Shown piece after piece: positions 53,320-62,906 of a DNA stretch of 64,000 bases. The stretch comes from Pseudomonas sp. FP2196. GTDB lineage: Bacteria; Pseudomonadota; Gammaproteobacteria; Pseudomonadales; Pseudomonadaceae. Numbering within the stretch: the first letter of the stretch is position 1; each line of letters opens with the position of its first letter. The notes below the pieces were generated by a model. That model had not been told where the DNA came from, made no database searches, and saw only the letters and a program-made list of their open reading frames with translations. The translations under genes and the position numbers were made by a program. Where the stretch lies: contig NZ_CP117445.1 of NCBI RefSeq assembly GCF_030687715.1, positions 4,639,501 through 4,703,500 of the forward strand, written 5' to 3'.

Positions 53320-53787
53320 TTACGAACGTGCGCGAGCCTGGTTACGCAGGGCTTTCACCTGGTCGTGATTGCGTTGAACGCCGTGATACTGGCGTTCAAC
53401 CAGGTCACGAATACCTACCAGGTTGTGCTTGTTGATTTTCTCCATGGCTTCACGATAAGCCTTGAGAGCGTGGTCCTCACCGCGCTCGGCTTCGTTAAGC
53501 ACGGCTTCTTCGTCCTTGCCGGTGAACATGGCTTTGACGTCGACCCAACGGCGGTGCAGGTCACCGCTGACGCTGGTGGAGGTTTCCGGATCACCGCCAA
53601 GCTTGCGCACTTCAGATTGCAATTCAGCAGCGGCAGTAGCGCAGTCGGCAGAACGAGTCACAAACAGGGTTTTCAGTTCTGGATGCTTGATGTCTTCAGC
53701 GCAAGTCTTGAACCCTTCCTGACCGTCCTTGCTGGTTTCAATCAGGTCATTGAGTACAGAGATGGCTTCTTTATTCATGTCGGTCAT
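53320..53787 (-). CDS. PA2169 family four-helix-bundle protein (DUF2383)
   Basis: A 155-residue all-helical protein of the DUF2383/PA2169 ferritin-like group: LNDLIETSKDGQEGFKTCAEDI (~12-33), SDCATAAAELQSEVRKLGG (~46-65), LNEAERGEDHALKAYREAME (~96-115), VERQYHGVQRNHDQV (~130-144). The conserved Glu and His could bind metal. Related proteins are stress- or sporulation-linked. AAGGAATTG precedes the first ATG. Confidence 0.93.
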   Translation of the reverse strand: MTDMNKEAISVLNDLIETSKDGQEGFKTCAEDIKHPELKTLFVTRSADCATAAAELQSEVRKLGGDPETSTSVSGDLHRRWVDVKAMFTGKDEEAVLNEAERGEDHALKAYREAMEKINKHNLVGIRDLVERQYHGVQRNHDQVKALRNQARARS

Positions 53788-53991
53788 TTTTCAATTCCTT
53801 GCGATCGGTGGAAGATGCAAGGGATATTGCAGTGAGCGTGCCAGCTTTTTATTTTCGAATAAATCGTTATTTATCAACAACTTAAATATAAAGGAACTAT
53901 CTGTATCACGGTTATTTGCATGATCTGTCATTTGGCCTGCATGCAGAATGCCTGTATTTTCCAGTTTGAATTGAATCCAGACCGAAACGCG

Positions 53992-54228
53992 ATGAATCCT
54001 GAAAAACTCGAACTGCTGATCACCCGCGAAATGCCTTTCGGCAAATACAAGGGCCGGATCATTGCCGACCTGCCGGGCCCTTACCTGAACTGGTTCGCCC
54101 GCGAGGGATTTCCCCACGGTGAACTCGGGGGCTTGCTGGCATTGATGCAGGAAATCGACCACAACGGCTTGTCTGATCTGCTTGAACCGCTGCGCGCCAA
54201 ACACGGCAAACCTGCCCCGCGCCACTGA
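53992..54228 (+). CDS. DUF3820 family protein
   Basis: 78 residues from the ATG at 53992; the ATG at 53920 would add an unlikely 24-residue leader. The DUF3820 motif is MPFGKYKGRIIADLPGPYLNWFARE (~14-38). This family was described as a quorum-sensing-regulated virulence factor type, but the biochemical role is unknown. Confidence 0.87.
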   Translation: MNPEKLELLITREMPFGKYKGRIIADLPGPYLNWFAREGFPHGELGGLLALMQEIDHNGLSDLLEPLRAKHGKPAPRH

Positions 54229-54259
54229 AGCGCCCTCCTCTATAGAGTTCAGTCCGATC

Positions 54260-55441
54260 ATGCCCGATAACACACGCCGCGCCCGAGATGAAGCGTTCTG
54301 GCAGACGTTCGCCGATCGTTACGACGTTCATCCCGGCCCCGTAAACCTGGAAAACGGTTACTTCGGCCGCATGTCGCGCACGGTGATCGAGGAGTACCAG
54401 CGCAACATCGAACTGATCAACAACAGCAACTCGGTGTATGTGCGCCAACGCTTCGAACAACACGACAACCTCGACATTCGCGCGCAACTGGCCGAACTGA
54501 TCGGTGTGCGTGCGCAAAGCGTGGCCTTTACGCGCAACGCCACCGAAGGCCTGCAATCGCTGATCCGCAACTACAATCGCCTGCAGCCGGGCGACCAGGT
54601 GCTGATCTGCGATCTCGAATACGACACGGTCAAGGGCGCCATGCGCTGGCTGGCACGGCATCGCGGCGCAGAGGTGATCGAAGTTGCCCACACGCACCCG
54701 GCCAGTTTCGACAACCTGCTGGAGACGTATCGCGAGACGTTCATCCGCCATCCGAAACTCAAGTTGATGGCGCTGACCCATGTCACCCATCGCACCGGCC
54801 TGGTGATGCCGGTGCAGGCAATCGCCACACTGGCCAAGGAACACGGCGTGGACATCATCCTTGACGGCGCCCACGCCCTCGGCCAGATGGAGTTCAATCT
54901 CGAAGCGCTGGGCATCGCCTTCGCCGGCTACAACCTGCACAAATGGATTGGTGCGCCACTGACTCTCGGCTTTCTCTATATTGCTCCGCAACGTCTGGCC
55001 GATATCGATCCGGACATGGACGAGATGCACTATCCAGCCAACGACATCCGTGCGCGTACGTCTTACAGCACGCCGAACATTCCAGCGCTGATGACCTTGC
55101 CGCTGGTGTTCGAGGAGCACCGGTCCCTGGGCGGCGCCGCAGCCAAAGGTGCGCGGCTCAATTACCTGCGCAATCTGTGGGTCAGCGCCGTGCGGCACCT
55201 GCCGGGCATCGAAGTCATGACCCCGGACGATCCGCGCCTGTATTGCGGGATCACGTCGATGCGTTTCACCCGCCACGACAATCAACAGGCCATGGCAGAA
55301 CGTTTGCTCAACGAATACAACCTGTTCACCGTAGTGCGCAACGGTGCAGCGTGCGGCCCATGCATCCGCATCACGCCGGGACTGACGACCACAGCCGACG
55401 ACATGCAGTTGCTGACCCGTGCGCTCAACGCACTGCGCTGA
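54260..55441 (+). CDS. class V PLP-dependent aminotransferase (isopenicillin N epimerase-like)
   Basis: 393 residues from the ATG at 54260. Fold-type I, class V: GPVNLENGYFGRMSRTV (~21-37), FTRNATEGLQSLI (~90-102), DGAHALGQM with the PLP-binding Asp (~203), and Schiff-base lysine in GYNLHKWIGAP (~227). These enzymes act as cysteine desulfurase-like, kynureninase-like or epimerase-like enzymes; the substrate here is not clear. It begins 31 bp after the DUF3820 gene. Confidence 0.88.
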   Translation: MPDNTRRARDEAFWQTFADRYDVHPGPVNLENGYFGRMSRTVIEEYQRNIELINNSNSVYVRQRFEQHDNLDIRAQLAELIGVRAQSVAFTRNATEGLQSLIRNYNRLQPGDQVLICDLEYDTVKGAMRWLARHRGAEVIEVAHTHPASFDNLLETYRETFIRHPKLKLMALTHVTHRTGLVMPVQAIATLAKEHGVDIILDGAHALGQMEFNLEALGIAFAGYNLHKWIGAPLTLGFLYIAPQRLADIDPDMDEMHYPANDIRARTSYSTPNIPALMTLPLVFEEHRSLGGAAAKGARLNYLRNLWVSAVRHLPGIEVMTPDDPRLYCGITSMRFTRHDNQQAMAERLLNEYNLFTVVRNGAACGPCIRITPGLTTTADDMQLLTRALNALR

Positions 55442-55446
55442 GCCGC

Positions 55447-56172
55447 TTACACGGTGTATTTGTCGAAATCCTCGGGTTTGATCTGCGACGACGCCGCAAA
55501 GGTATCGATGCCGATGGTGAGGTGGCCGAAGAACCCATCATCGTGAGAATCGCGACCGATGGGCCAGACAGTCAGTGTCGATGCTTCACCGTTCATGCTG
55601 GCATACAGGTTGTCCTCGGCATTGTTGCGTGGCAACGACGCGCGGCCGCGATAGGCTTTGGCATTGAGCACCGAGCGAGAGACGACCTCGGGGAAGTACA
55701 GCTGACCGACCCAGGCCACATTGCGCTCTTCCAGATATTCGCTACCGGCCGCAATGCGCACCGCGACATGAATGTGCAGCGCACGACCGGCATAGAACCC
55801 CGGATAAATCGTGGTAAATCGCGCCTGCCCTCGATGGTCACAGAACTGACTGCCGCGCAGATAAGTGTCATCGTCGGTGCGCGGGATCGAACCGATTGTT
55901 TCGGCATCGGCTTCCAGATCCGGGTTGATCCGACTCCAACCCGAATAAGCGCCACGCGCGTTGCAGTGCCAGATGTCCACCAGGGCGCCACTCACCGGCT
56001 CACCCGTCATGGCATCGACAATGGTCAGACGCAGGATGAGCGGCAAGCCTTCGGCACCTTCGCTGATGTTGCGACGCAACAGTTTTGGATTGCGAAAATA
56101 CGGCCCGGGAATTTGCTCGGGGGCCAGTTGGTACACCGATTGTGTTGAGGGTGAAGCGGGATCTCGATCCAT
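55447..56172 (-). CDS. intradiol ring-cleavage dioxygenase-like protein
   Basis: 241 residues from the ATG at 56172. The protocatechuate 3,4-dioxygenase-type beta-sandwich: GPYFRN (~23), LRLTIVDAMTGEPVSGALVDIWHCNARGAYSG (~48-78), then YPGFYAGRALHIHV (~140-153). The four iron ligands of the family (two Tyr, two His) are accounted for by Tyr near 77 and Tyr, His, His in the last motif. There is no catabolic operon around it, so a role outside aromatic degradation is possible. A stand-alone enzyme. Confidence 0.87.
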   Translation of the reverse strand: MDRDPASPSTQSVYQLAPEQIPGPYFRNPKLLRRNISEGAEGLPLILRLTIVDAMTGEPVSGALVDIWHCNARGAYSGWSRINPDLEADAETIGSIPRTDDDTYLRGSQFCDHRGQARFTTIYPGFYAGRALHIHVAVRIAAGSEYLEERNVAWVGQLYFPEVVSRSVLNAKAYRGRASLPRNNAEDNLYASMNGEASTLTVWPIGRDSHDDGFFGHLTIGIDTFAASSQIKPEDFDKYTV

Positions 56173-56284
56173 GATGCGTTCTCTCTTCCATAAGATGAAC
56201 GCAAGATTAGCGCCACGGAAAAATCGTCGTGCGTTAACTATGTATCGCTGAGTAACCAATACCGATCCTGCTTGTAAAAAAGCA

Positions 56285-56322
56285 AAATCAAAAGATCGCA
56301 GCCTTCGGCAGCTCCTGCACAG
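56285..56322. repeat. single REP arm (family C)
   Basis: AAATCAAAAGATCGCAGCCT followed by TCGGCAGCTCC: one arm only, with no inverted partner nearby. Confidence 0.75.
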
Positions 56323-56342
56323 GTGTGGGTTTTTCTTTAGGC

Positions 56343-56375
56343 AAAAAAAAACGGTGCACCGACCAAGCGCACCGT
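56343..56375 (-). terminator. intrinsic terminator of the zwf-pgl-eda operon
   Basis: On the minus strand ACGGTGCG-N9-GCACCGT is followed by TTTTTTTT, ~40 bp past the eda stop. Confidence 0.88.
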
Positions 56376-56412
56376 AAAGCCGTAGAACACACAACGAAGT
56401 GTCGGATAAAAA

Positions 56413-57078
56413 TCAGTCCAGCAGCGCCAACGCCTCGGCGGTGCATTCCTGAATGCGCGCCCAATCGCCGTTCTTGATCCACTCCGGATCCAGCATCCAG
56501 CTACCGCCCACGCACATGACGTTTTTCAGCGCCATGTAGCTCTTGATGTTGGCCGGGCCCACGCCGCCGGTCGGGCAGAATTTCACTTCGCCGAACGGGC
56601 CGCCGAGGGCCTTGATGGCCGCGACGCCGCCGCTGACTTCCGCCGGGAACAGTTTGAAGCGGCGATAGCCCAAGCCGTAGCCTTCCATGATGCCGGAGGC
56701 GTTGCTGATGCCTGGCAACAGCGGAATCGGGCTATCGACGCTGGCTTCGAGCAGGTCACGGGTGATGCCCGGGGTAACGATGAATTGCGAACCCGCCGCT
56801 TCGGCCGCTGCGAGCATGTTGCGATCGAGCACGGTGCCGGCGCCGGTCATCAGTTCCGGGCGCTGGTCGCGCAGGATCTGGATCGCCTTGAGGCCGAACT
56901 GCGAACGCAGGGTCACTTCCAGTGCGGTCAGGCCACCAGCGGCCAGGGCATCGGCCAGGGGCAGCACGTCCTGTTCGCGGGCGATAGTGATCACCGGCAG
57001 GATCCGCGCCTTGGCGCAGAGGCTGTCGATCAGGGCAACTTTGTCCGCCATGGAAACGGTCGGGGATGGGGTTGTCAT
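56413..57078 (-). CDS. eda: KDPG aldolase (2-dehydro-3-deoxy-phosphogluconate aldolase)
   Basis: 221 residues from the ATG at 57078, with AAGGA upstream; the extra 75 residues of the open frame overlap pgl and are rejected. A class I aldolase barrel: ARILPVITI with the catalytic Glu region (~24-32), LMTGAGTVLD (~79), FIVTPGITRDL (~96) and the Schiff-base Lys in FKLFPAE (~140). It splits KDPG to pyruvate and glyceraldehyde-3-phosphate, the last step of the Entner-Doudoroff pathway. Third gene of the zwf-pgl-eda operon. Confidence 0.95.
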   Translation of the reverse strand: MTTPSPTVSMADKVALIDSLCAKARILPVITIAREQDVLPLADALAAGGLTALEVTLRSQFGLKAIQILRDQRPELMTGAGTVLDRNMLAAAEAAGSQFIVTPGITRDLLEASVDSPIPLLPGISNASGIMEGYGLGYRRFKLFPAEVSGGVAAIKALGGPFGEVKFCPTGGVGPANIKSYMALKNVMCVGGSWMLDPEWIKNGDWARIQECTAEALALLD

Positions 57079-57095
57079 AGCGGCTGTTCCTTGGC

Positions 57096-57809
57096 TCATG
57101 GGCACCAGTAAATCTCTAACGTGGGTTGCAGAAACGCGCGAACCGGCATGGCAGCGACGTCGTCGGACGCCAGCGCGGCATTCAGGGTGGTCAGTTTCGA
57201 TTGACCGGAAATCGACAGAATCTTGTGCTTGGCCGAAGCCAGTAGCGCACGGCTCATGGTCAGGCGCTGACGCGGCACGCTCGGTGCCAGCATCGACCAG
57301 CAACGGCGCGTGCCATCGGCTTGCAGCGCTTCAGCGAGGTTCGGGCTGTCGGGGAACAGCGACGCGGTGTGACCGTCGTCGCCCATGCCCAACACCAGTA
57401 CATCAATCGCTGGCAGCTCCGCGAGCAAACGGTCGGCGTTTTCCGCTGCCTGCTCCACATTCGCCGCAGCGCTGTAGAGGCTGAGGAACTGCGCCTTGGC
57501 TGCCGGACCTTTGAGCAGATACTGCTTGAGCAGACCGGCATTGCTGTCGGCGTGTTCGACCGGTACCCAGCGCTCATCGGCGAGGGTCACGACGACCTTC
57601 GACCAGTCCAGTTCCTGTTTGGCCAAGTGCTGGAAAAACGCCACCGGGCTGCGACCGCCGGACACCACCAACACTGCGTTGCCGCGTGCAGCAATGGCAT
57701 CCGTCAGTTGCTTGGCCACGTTCAGTGCCAGCCCCTCAGCCAACAGCACCGGGCTCTTGAATTCGTGAGCGTTCACGCCTGCAGGCAGTTTCACATCAGA
57801 TATCGCCAT
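57096..57809 (-). CDS. pgl: 6-phosphogluconolactonase
   Basis: 237 residues: [17 protein letters not shown] (~44-60), [16 protein letters not shown] (~76-91), [17 protein letters not shown] (~134-150), all family hallmarks. It hydrolyses 6-phosphogluconolactone to 6-phosphogluconate. Its start overlaps the zwf stop by 14 bp, indicating translational coupling; eda follows. Confidence 0.95.
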   Translation of the reverse strand: MAISDVKLPAGVNAHEFKSPVLLAEGLALNVAKQLTDAIAARGNAVLVVSGGRSPVAFFQHLAKQELDWSKVVVTLADERWVPVEHADSNAGLLKQYLLKGPAAKAQFLSLYSAAANVEQAAENADRLLAELPAIDVLVLGMGDDGHTASLFPDSPNLAEALQADGTRRCWSMLAPSVPRQRLTMSRALLASAKHKILSISGQSKLTTLNAALASDDVAAMPVRAFLQPTLEIYWCP

Positions 57810-59262
57810 ACCACGACCTCCCGTCCCGCGTGATCAGTGCAATGGAGCTCATCGGCCCCCACGAGCCGGCCGCATACGGCTTGGGCGCGTCACCGGATTT
57901 TTTCCACCCAGCGATCAGCTGGTCACACCACTTCCACGCGGCTTCGATTTCATCTTTACGGACAAACAGGTTCTGATTGCCGTTCATCACTTCCAGCAAC
58001 AACCGCTCGTAGGCATCGGGGATCCGCGCGCTACGCCAGGTGTCGGAGAAATTCAGTTGCAGCGGGCCGCTGCGCAGTTGCATGCCTTTGTCCAGGCCCT
58101 GCTCTTTGGTCATCACGCGCAAGGAAATGCCTTCGTCCGGTTGCAGGCGGATGATCAGTTTGTTGCTGATCTGCAGGCGCTGCTCGGGGGCGAAGATGTA
58201 GTGCGACGGTTCCTTGAAGTGGATAACGATCTGCGACAGTTTCTGCGGCATACGCTTGCCGGTCCGCAGGTAGAACGGCACACCGGCCCAACGCCAGTTG
58301 CGGATGTCGGCACGCAGGGCGACGAAGGTTTCGGTGTCGCTCTGGGTGTTGGAATTCGGTTCTTCGAGATAACCCGGAACGGATTTGCCTTCGCTGTGGC
58401 CAGCAATGTACTGACCGCGCACCACTTGGGTGGTCAGACCTTCCGGGCTGATCGGCGCAAGGGCCTTGAGCACCTTTACCTTTTCGTCGCGGATGCTGTC
58501 GGCGGACAGGTCGGCCGGCGGGTCCATGGCGATCAGGCAGAGTAGTTGCAGCAGGTGATTCTGGATCATGTCGCGCAGCTGGCCGGCCTTGTCGAAGTAA
58601 CCCCAACGGCCTTCGATGCCGACCTTCTCGGCCACGGTGATTTCCACGTGGGAGATGTAATTCTGGTTCCACTGGGTTTCGAACAGGCTGTTGGCGAAAC
58701 GCAGGGCGATCAGGTTCTGAACGGTCTCTTTGCCCAGATAGTGGTCGATGCGATAGGTGCGGTTCTCCGGGAAGAACTGCGCCACGGCGTCATTCACTTT
58801 GCGCGAAGACTCCAGATCGGAGCCGATCGGTTTTTCCAGCACCACGCGGGTGTTTTCTGCCAAACCGACTTTCGCCAGGTTCTCGCAGATTGCACCGTAC
58901 ACCGCCGCCGGAGTGGCGAAGTAGGCAATCATGCGTTGCGCGCTGCCGGCCATTTCGGCCAGTGCGACGTAATCATCAGCCTTGAGGAAGTCGACGTGCA
59001 GGTAAGTCAGGCGAGCGAGAAAGCGCTCGGCAACGGCTTCGTTCAGTTCTTTGCCGACGTAGCGGCGCAGCTCGGCGGCGATGAACGCCATGTGTTCTTG
59101 CTCGGAGCCCGCTTCACGGGCCAACGCGATGATGCGCGTGTCCTCGTGCAGCAGGTCGGCGCCATCAAGGTGATAAAGGGCAGGAAACAACTTGCGCAGG
59201 GCGAGATCGCCAAGAGCGCCGAACAAGGCAAAGGTGCACGGTTCAACCGTAATCGAAGGCAT
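57796..59262 (-). CDS. zwf: glucose-6-phosphate 1-dehydrogenase
   Basis: 488 residues: N-terminal NAD(P) motif [17 protein letters not shown] (~13-29), the substrate motif [13 protein letters not shown] with catalytic His/Lys (~171-183), and ALLKALAPI-like C-terminal half. It oxidises glucose-6-phosphate with NAD(P), supplying NADPH and the Entner-Doudoroff pathway. First gene of zwf-pgl-eda and divergent from hexR; a HexR-type operator lies between. Confidence 0.95.
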   Translation of the reverse strand: MPSITVEPCTFALFGALGDLALRKLFPALYHLDGADLLHEDTRIIALAREAGSEQEHMAFIAAELRRYVGKELNEAVAERFLARLTYLHVDFLKADDYVALAEMAGSAQRMIAYFATPAAVYGAICENLAKVGLAENTRVVLEKPIGSDLESSRKVNDAVAQFFPENRTYRIDHYLGKETVQNLIALRFANSLFETQWNQNYISHVEITVAEKVGIEGRWGYFDKAGQLRDMIQNHLLQLLCLIAMDPPADLSADSIRDEKVKVLKALAPISPEGLTTQVVRGQYIAGHSEGKSVPGYLEEPNSNTQSDTETFVALRADIRNWRWAGVPFYLRTGKRMPQKLSQIVIHFKEPSHYIFAPEQRLQISNKLIIRLQPDEGISLRVMTKEQGLDKGMQLRSGPLQLNFSDTWRSARIPDAYERLLLEVMNGNQNLFVRKDEIEAAWKWCDQLIAGWKKSGDAPKPYAAGSWGPMSSIALITRDGRSWYGDI

Positions 59263-59327
59263 GATGTTTGTTCTTTTATCAAGTTAAGCTACAAATACCT
59301 TTTTTCAAGGCATCACTCAAGGGAAAA

Positions 59328-59344
59328 TGTAGTAATAACCACAA
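59328..59344. promoter_or_regulatory. candidate HexR operator
   Basis: TGTAGTAATAACCACAA; its inverse is TTGTGGTTATTACTACA, a near-palindrome of the HexR type (TTGT ... ACTACA). It is positioned 66 bp upstream of zwf and 135 bp upstream of hexR, so it could control both. HexR is known to repress zwf-type operons with KDPG as effector. Confidence 0.7.
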
Positions 59345-59478
59345 CATTTTCGCAAAATACAGATTCCGAGTGGTGGTCGGTCGGAGCCATCAGTAGGATA
59401 GGCCACCGTTACCGGCCATATCAAAGGCCCAATTTGCATAGCCCGGCGCACTTTGCGCAGGTGAATTAGGAATTCCAT

Positions 59479-60348
59479 ATGGACCGCGTGCGAAATTTAC
59501 TGGAACAGATCCAGAGTCGCCTTGAAGACCTGAACAAGGCCGAACGCAAAGTCGCCGAAGTGATCCTGCTCAACCCGCAGCAGGCCACCCGCTTCAGCAT
59601 CGCCGCCCTCGCCCAGGCAGCCTCGGTCAGCGAACCGACGGTCAACCGTTTCTGCCGTTCGTTCGGTGTCAGCGGCTACCCCGAGCTCAAGCTGCAACTG
59701 GCCCAGAGCCTGGCCAGCGGCGCGGCGTATGTCAGCCGCGCGGTCGAGGCCGATGACAATCCTGAAGCCTATACACAGAAGATTTTCGGCAGCGCCATCG
59801 CTTCGCTCGACAGCGCCTGCCAGGCGCTCGATCCGAACCTGATCAGCCGTGCCGTCGACCTGTTGATTCAGGCCCGACAGATCCACTTCTTCGGCCTCGG
59901 TGCGTCAGCTCCAGTGGCTCTCGACGCGCAGCACAAGTTCTTCCGTTTCAACCTGGCGGTGACGGCGCATGCCGATGTGCTGATGCAGCGAATGATTGCT
60001 TCGGTGGCACACACCGGCGAGTTGTTCGTGATCATTTCCTACACCGGTCGCACCCGTGAGCTGGTGGAGGTGGCGCGCATTGCTCGCGAAAACGGTGCTT
60101 CGGTGCTCGGGCTGACTGCCGAGAATTCGCCGTTGGCCAAGGCGAGCACCTTGAGCCTGAACATTCCACTGCCGGAAGACACCGACATTTATATGCCGAT
60201 GACTTCGCGGATCATTCAGTTGACGGTGCTGGATGTGCTGGCGACGGGGATGACGTTGCGTCGCGGGGTGGATTTCCAGCCGCATTTGCGCAAGATCAAA
60301 GAGAGCTTGAATGCGAGCCGGTATCCGGTTGGGGATGAGTTCAACTGA
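59479..60348 (+). CDS. hexR: HexR transcriptional regulator (RpiR family)
   Basis: 289 residues: N-terminal RpiR helix-turn-helix ([25 protein letters not shown], ~35-59) and a C-terminal SIS domain (~115-255) that binds phosphosugars ([35 protein letters not shown]). It represses glucose catabolism genes until KDPG accumulates. It is divergent from zwf. Confidence 0.95.
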   Translation: MDRVRNLLEQIQSRLEDLNKAERKVAEVILLNPQQATRFSIAALAQAASVSEPTVNRFCRSFGVSGYPELKLQLAQSLASGAAYVSRAVEADDNPEAYTQKIFGSAIASLDSACQALDPNLISRAVDLLIQARQIHFFGLGASAPVALDAQHKFFRFNLAVTAHADVLMQRMIASVAHTGELFVIISYTGRTRELVEVARIARENGASVLGLTAENSPLAKASTLSLNIPLPEDTDIYMPMTSRIIQLTVLDVLATGMTLRRGVDFQPHLRKIKESLNASRYPVGDEFN

Positions 60349-60376
60349 GGTCTGATGATTCTTTATTGAATGATCC

Positions 60377-60479
60377 GGCCTCATCGCTGGCAAGCCAGCT
60401 CACACAGTGTCGGCGTCGAACGCAAAATCGATGACCATCACAGCACCTGTGGGAGCTGGCTTGCCAGCGATGGGGCCAG
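60377..60479. repeat. REP-type inverted pair (family B)
   Basis: TCGCTGGCAAGCCAGCTC and GGGAGCTGGCTTGCCAGCGA at the convergent hexR/mutarotase junction. Confidence 0.92.
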
Positions 60480-60496
60480 TGGCAACAGGGCAAATT

Positions 60497-61372
60497 TCAG
60501 GCAGCCGCCCAAGCCTGCAAACTCAAATGCGCCTTCTCACCCGGCGCCAGATGCAGGCTATCGGTCCCACCCGCCGCTGCCTCTACACAAACAAACTCCG
60601 TCACCTCATCCCAACTCACGCCCAACAATGGCCGCGACCCTGGATGCCACACCACCGTATCGCCACTGTCGCCCGTATCAATGCACAACTCGCGCTGCCA
60701 GGCGTGATCTTTCAGCTGCAATTCGCCGTCATGCTGGAACACCCGCTGACAGCCGCCATCGACGCGTAATTCACCTTCCTGCTGGCAAGCCTGGCGGTTC
60801 AACTGATCATAACCCTGCGCGCCTTCGAGGCCAGACAGCGCTATCTCACCAACATCGCCAATACGCCAGTAAGCATGCAAAGCCTGGCTCAACTGGCAAG
60901 GCATGTCGTCCTGATGCTCGGTGCTCAGACGCAATTCCATGCGCTCACCGAGGTGCGCGTGCAGGTCGACCTGCCAGTCGCATAACTGCAATTGCCAGTG
61001 CAGTCGCACGCCATCCTCGGCGCTGCTGCTGTCGAGCAGCTTCCAGTCGAGCAGCCGCGCCCAGCCGTGCGACGGCCATGCGTTTTCGCTCGGATGACGG
61101 CCATACCACGGCCAGCAGACCGGTACACCACCGCGAATGGCACCAACATGCGGCCACTTCGCCGCACACCACAACCACGGTTTCTGCCCGCGCGGTTGAA
61201 AGTGCAGCAACTGCGCGCCCTGACGACTGAACACCGCCTGACACAGCGGGTGATCGATCACCAACACGTCGCGCATCTGATAGCGTTCCCAGGCGAACAC
61301 CGGTTGTTCACGCAGGGATTTGAAGAAGCGTTGCAGCGGATGCTCATGCATTTGCCACGGTTCCGAATTCAT
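60497..61372 (-). CDS. D-hexose-6-phosphate mutarotase
   Basis: An aldose-epimerase-like beta-sandwich (YeaD type): VIDHPLCQAVFSRQGAQLLHFQP, GGVPVCWPWYGRHP, HGWARLLDW, STEHQDDMPCQLSQALHAYWRIGD with the usual catalytic Glu/His region. It interconverts the alpha and beta anomers of glucose-6-phosphate. The start is uncertain: ATG at 61372 (291 residues) or ATG at 61351 (284 residues, MHEHPLQRFF); neither has a strong ribosome site. The terminator of oprB lies just upstream, so it is partly insulated from that transcript. Confidence 0.88.
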   Translation of the reverse strand: MNSEPWQMHEHPLQRFFKSLREQPVFAWERYQMRDVLVIDHPLCQAVFSRQGAQLLHFQPRGQKPWLWCAAKWPHVGAIRGGVPVCWPWYGRHPSENAWPSHGWARLLDWKLLDSSSAEDGVRLHWQLQLCDWQVDLHAHLGERMELRLSTEHQDDMPCQLSQALHAYWRIGDVGEIALSGLEGAQGYDQLNRQACQQEGELRVDGGCQRVFQHDGELQLKDHAWQRELCIDTGDSGDTVVWHPGSRPLLGVSWDEVTEFVCVEAAAGGTDSLHLAPGEKAHLSLQAWAAA

Positions 61373-61396
61373 CTGTGACGGGCTGCGCCAGCCCTC

Positions 61397-61427
61397 AAAA
61401 AAAAGCGGACAGCCTTGGCTGTCCGCA
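61397..61427 (-). terminator. intrinsic terminator of oprB
   Basis: On the minus strand GCGGACAGCC-AA-GGCTGTCCGC is followed by TTTTTTTT, 38 bp beyond the oprB stop and ~25 bp ahead of the mutarotase start. Confidence 0.93.
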
Positions 61428-61464
61428 AATATGCGCACATAGAGAGGAGCTTACCGCAGACGCG

Positions 61465-62814
61465 TTAGAACACGGTCTGAATTTTCAGACCCGCGACCAA
61501 AGCGTTGTCCACTGCATCCACACCGCCCGGATGGGTGATGTATTGCAGGTTAGGACGCACGGTCAGCCAGTTGGTGACGTGGATGCCGTAGTTGAGCTCG
61601 TAGTTGTATTCGGTTTCACGAATCGGCGAGAACACCGGATTGTCGTAGTCCGAAACACCGTTGGAAGCATTCAGCAGTTCGGCGTTTTTCTTCACGTCAT
61701 CGTTGACGTGAATACGCGCGGCGCCGATACCGATGTCATCCTTCGGACGGGCGTCGAACGGGCCCTTGTAAACAAACATCACCGACTGGTAGTTGTCGAT
61801 GAAGTTGGTGTCCTTGTCGTGGAACGTGGCGTTAGCCGCGATGTTCAGACCGCGTGAGGCGTCACCGTTGTGGCTGGTGAGTTGCTGTTGCGCCACGAAC
61901 CAGTAACCGCTTTTGCTGCTGTGGGTCTTGTAGGCGTCGCCAGTAGTGGCAGCGTCGAAACCATTGATGTCTTCACGAACATCATCAGCATCCGCCGTGC
62001 TCTTGTAGTAACCAACGCGGTACTCGCCCGGCAGGCTGTTGACCTTCGGCGACCAGACCAGCTCGACCGGCAATACGGTGCCTTTGGTGCCGCTGCCGCT
62101 GAGTTTGAAGCCGTTGCCGTGTTCCAGCTGCGACGGGTTCTGGTTGTACGCGCCGATCTGTGCGTAGAGCTCGTCGTTGATGTTGTACTTCACGCGGATC
62201 GCGGCCTGGCTGACGGGCCAGTTGTACCAGATGTTGGTCGCCCAGTTACCCACTTGGGAGCCGCAGAACGCCAGGTTCTGGAATTCGCACGGGAAGGTGT
62301 TGAAGTCTTCGCCTTCACCGAAATAACCGGCCTTGACGTCGAGTTTGTTGTCGAAGAACTGGTGCTGAATCCACAACTGGGTCAGACGCACCATGTGGCC
62401 ACGGCCGTAGACTTCTTGAGACGAACTCAAGGTACCGGCACGCGGATCGCCCACGCGGTCGTTGGAGATGTTGTAGCCGTTACGGTTGGTCAGCTGGATC
62501 TTGGCCTGGGTGTTATCCCAGCCCCAGAGTTTTTGCAGATCCAGTGCCACGCCCAGGCCAAACTGGTCGGCGTAACGCGCGGTCTTGTCGTCGTTGTAGC
62601 CGCCGTTCAGGTTGGCCCCCATCTCACCGACGTAGTCAGCCTTGATGTCGATACCCTGCTCGATCAGCTTGGTCCGCTCGCCACCCCAGTCGCCGGTCAT
62701 CCATTTCGAATCGGAACTGAAGGCATCCGCGGCCATCGCATTGCCGGCCAGCACCAATGCCGCCGCAGCTGACACTTGGCAGATCAACCGGGCATTGACG
62801 TGTTTCTTTTTCAT
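61465..62814 (-). CDS. oprB: carbohydrate-selective porin OprB
   Basis: 449 residues: signal peptide (cleavage near AGNAMA, ~28) and an OprB-family 16-strand beta-barrel: WMTGDWGGERTKLIEQGIDI (~38-57), GYFGEGEDFNTFPCEFQNLAFCGSQ (~165-189), final strand PNLQYITHPGGVDAVDNAL and terminal aromatic residue VF. It lets glucose and other sugars through the outer membrane in low-glucose conditions. It sits just downstream of the sugar ABC transporter ATPase gene, with a REP pair between. Confidence 0.94.
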   Translation of the reverse strand: MKKKHVNARLICQVSAAAALVLAGNAMAADAFSSDSKWMTGDWGGERTKLIEQGIDIKADYVGEMGANLNGGYNDDKTARYADQFGLGVALDLQKLWGWDNTQAKIQLTNRNGYNISNDRVGDPRAGTLSSSQEVYGRGHMVRLTQLWIQHQFFDNKLDVKAGYFGEGEDFNTFPCEFQNLAFCGSQVGNWATNIWYNWPVSQAAIRVKYNINDELYAQIGAYNQNPSQLEHGNGFKLSGSGTKGTVLPVELVWSPKVNSLPGEYRVGYYKSTADADDVREDINGFDAATTGDAYKTHSSKSGYWFVAQQQLTSHNGDASRGLNIAANATFHDKDTNFIDNYQSVMFVYKGPFDARPKDDIGIGAARIHVNDDVKKNAELLNASNGVSDYDNPVFSPIRETEYNYELNYGIHVTNWLTVRPNLQYITHPGGVDAVDNALVAGLKIQTVF

Positions 62815-62906
62815 CCCTACATCCTCGTCTTTATTGTTATTAACTGTTTTTATCTAACGCGGTTTACATAAAGTGCGATGCTCGACAGGCCGGGCACCGC
62901 TTGCTC

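Noticed and set aside
56413..57303. Longer eda start at 57303
   Set aside because: The additional 75 residues overlap pgl and do not resemble aldolases; the ATG at 57078 has a ribosome site and gives the usual length.
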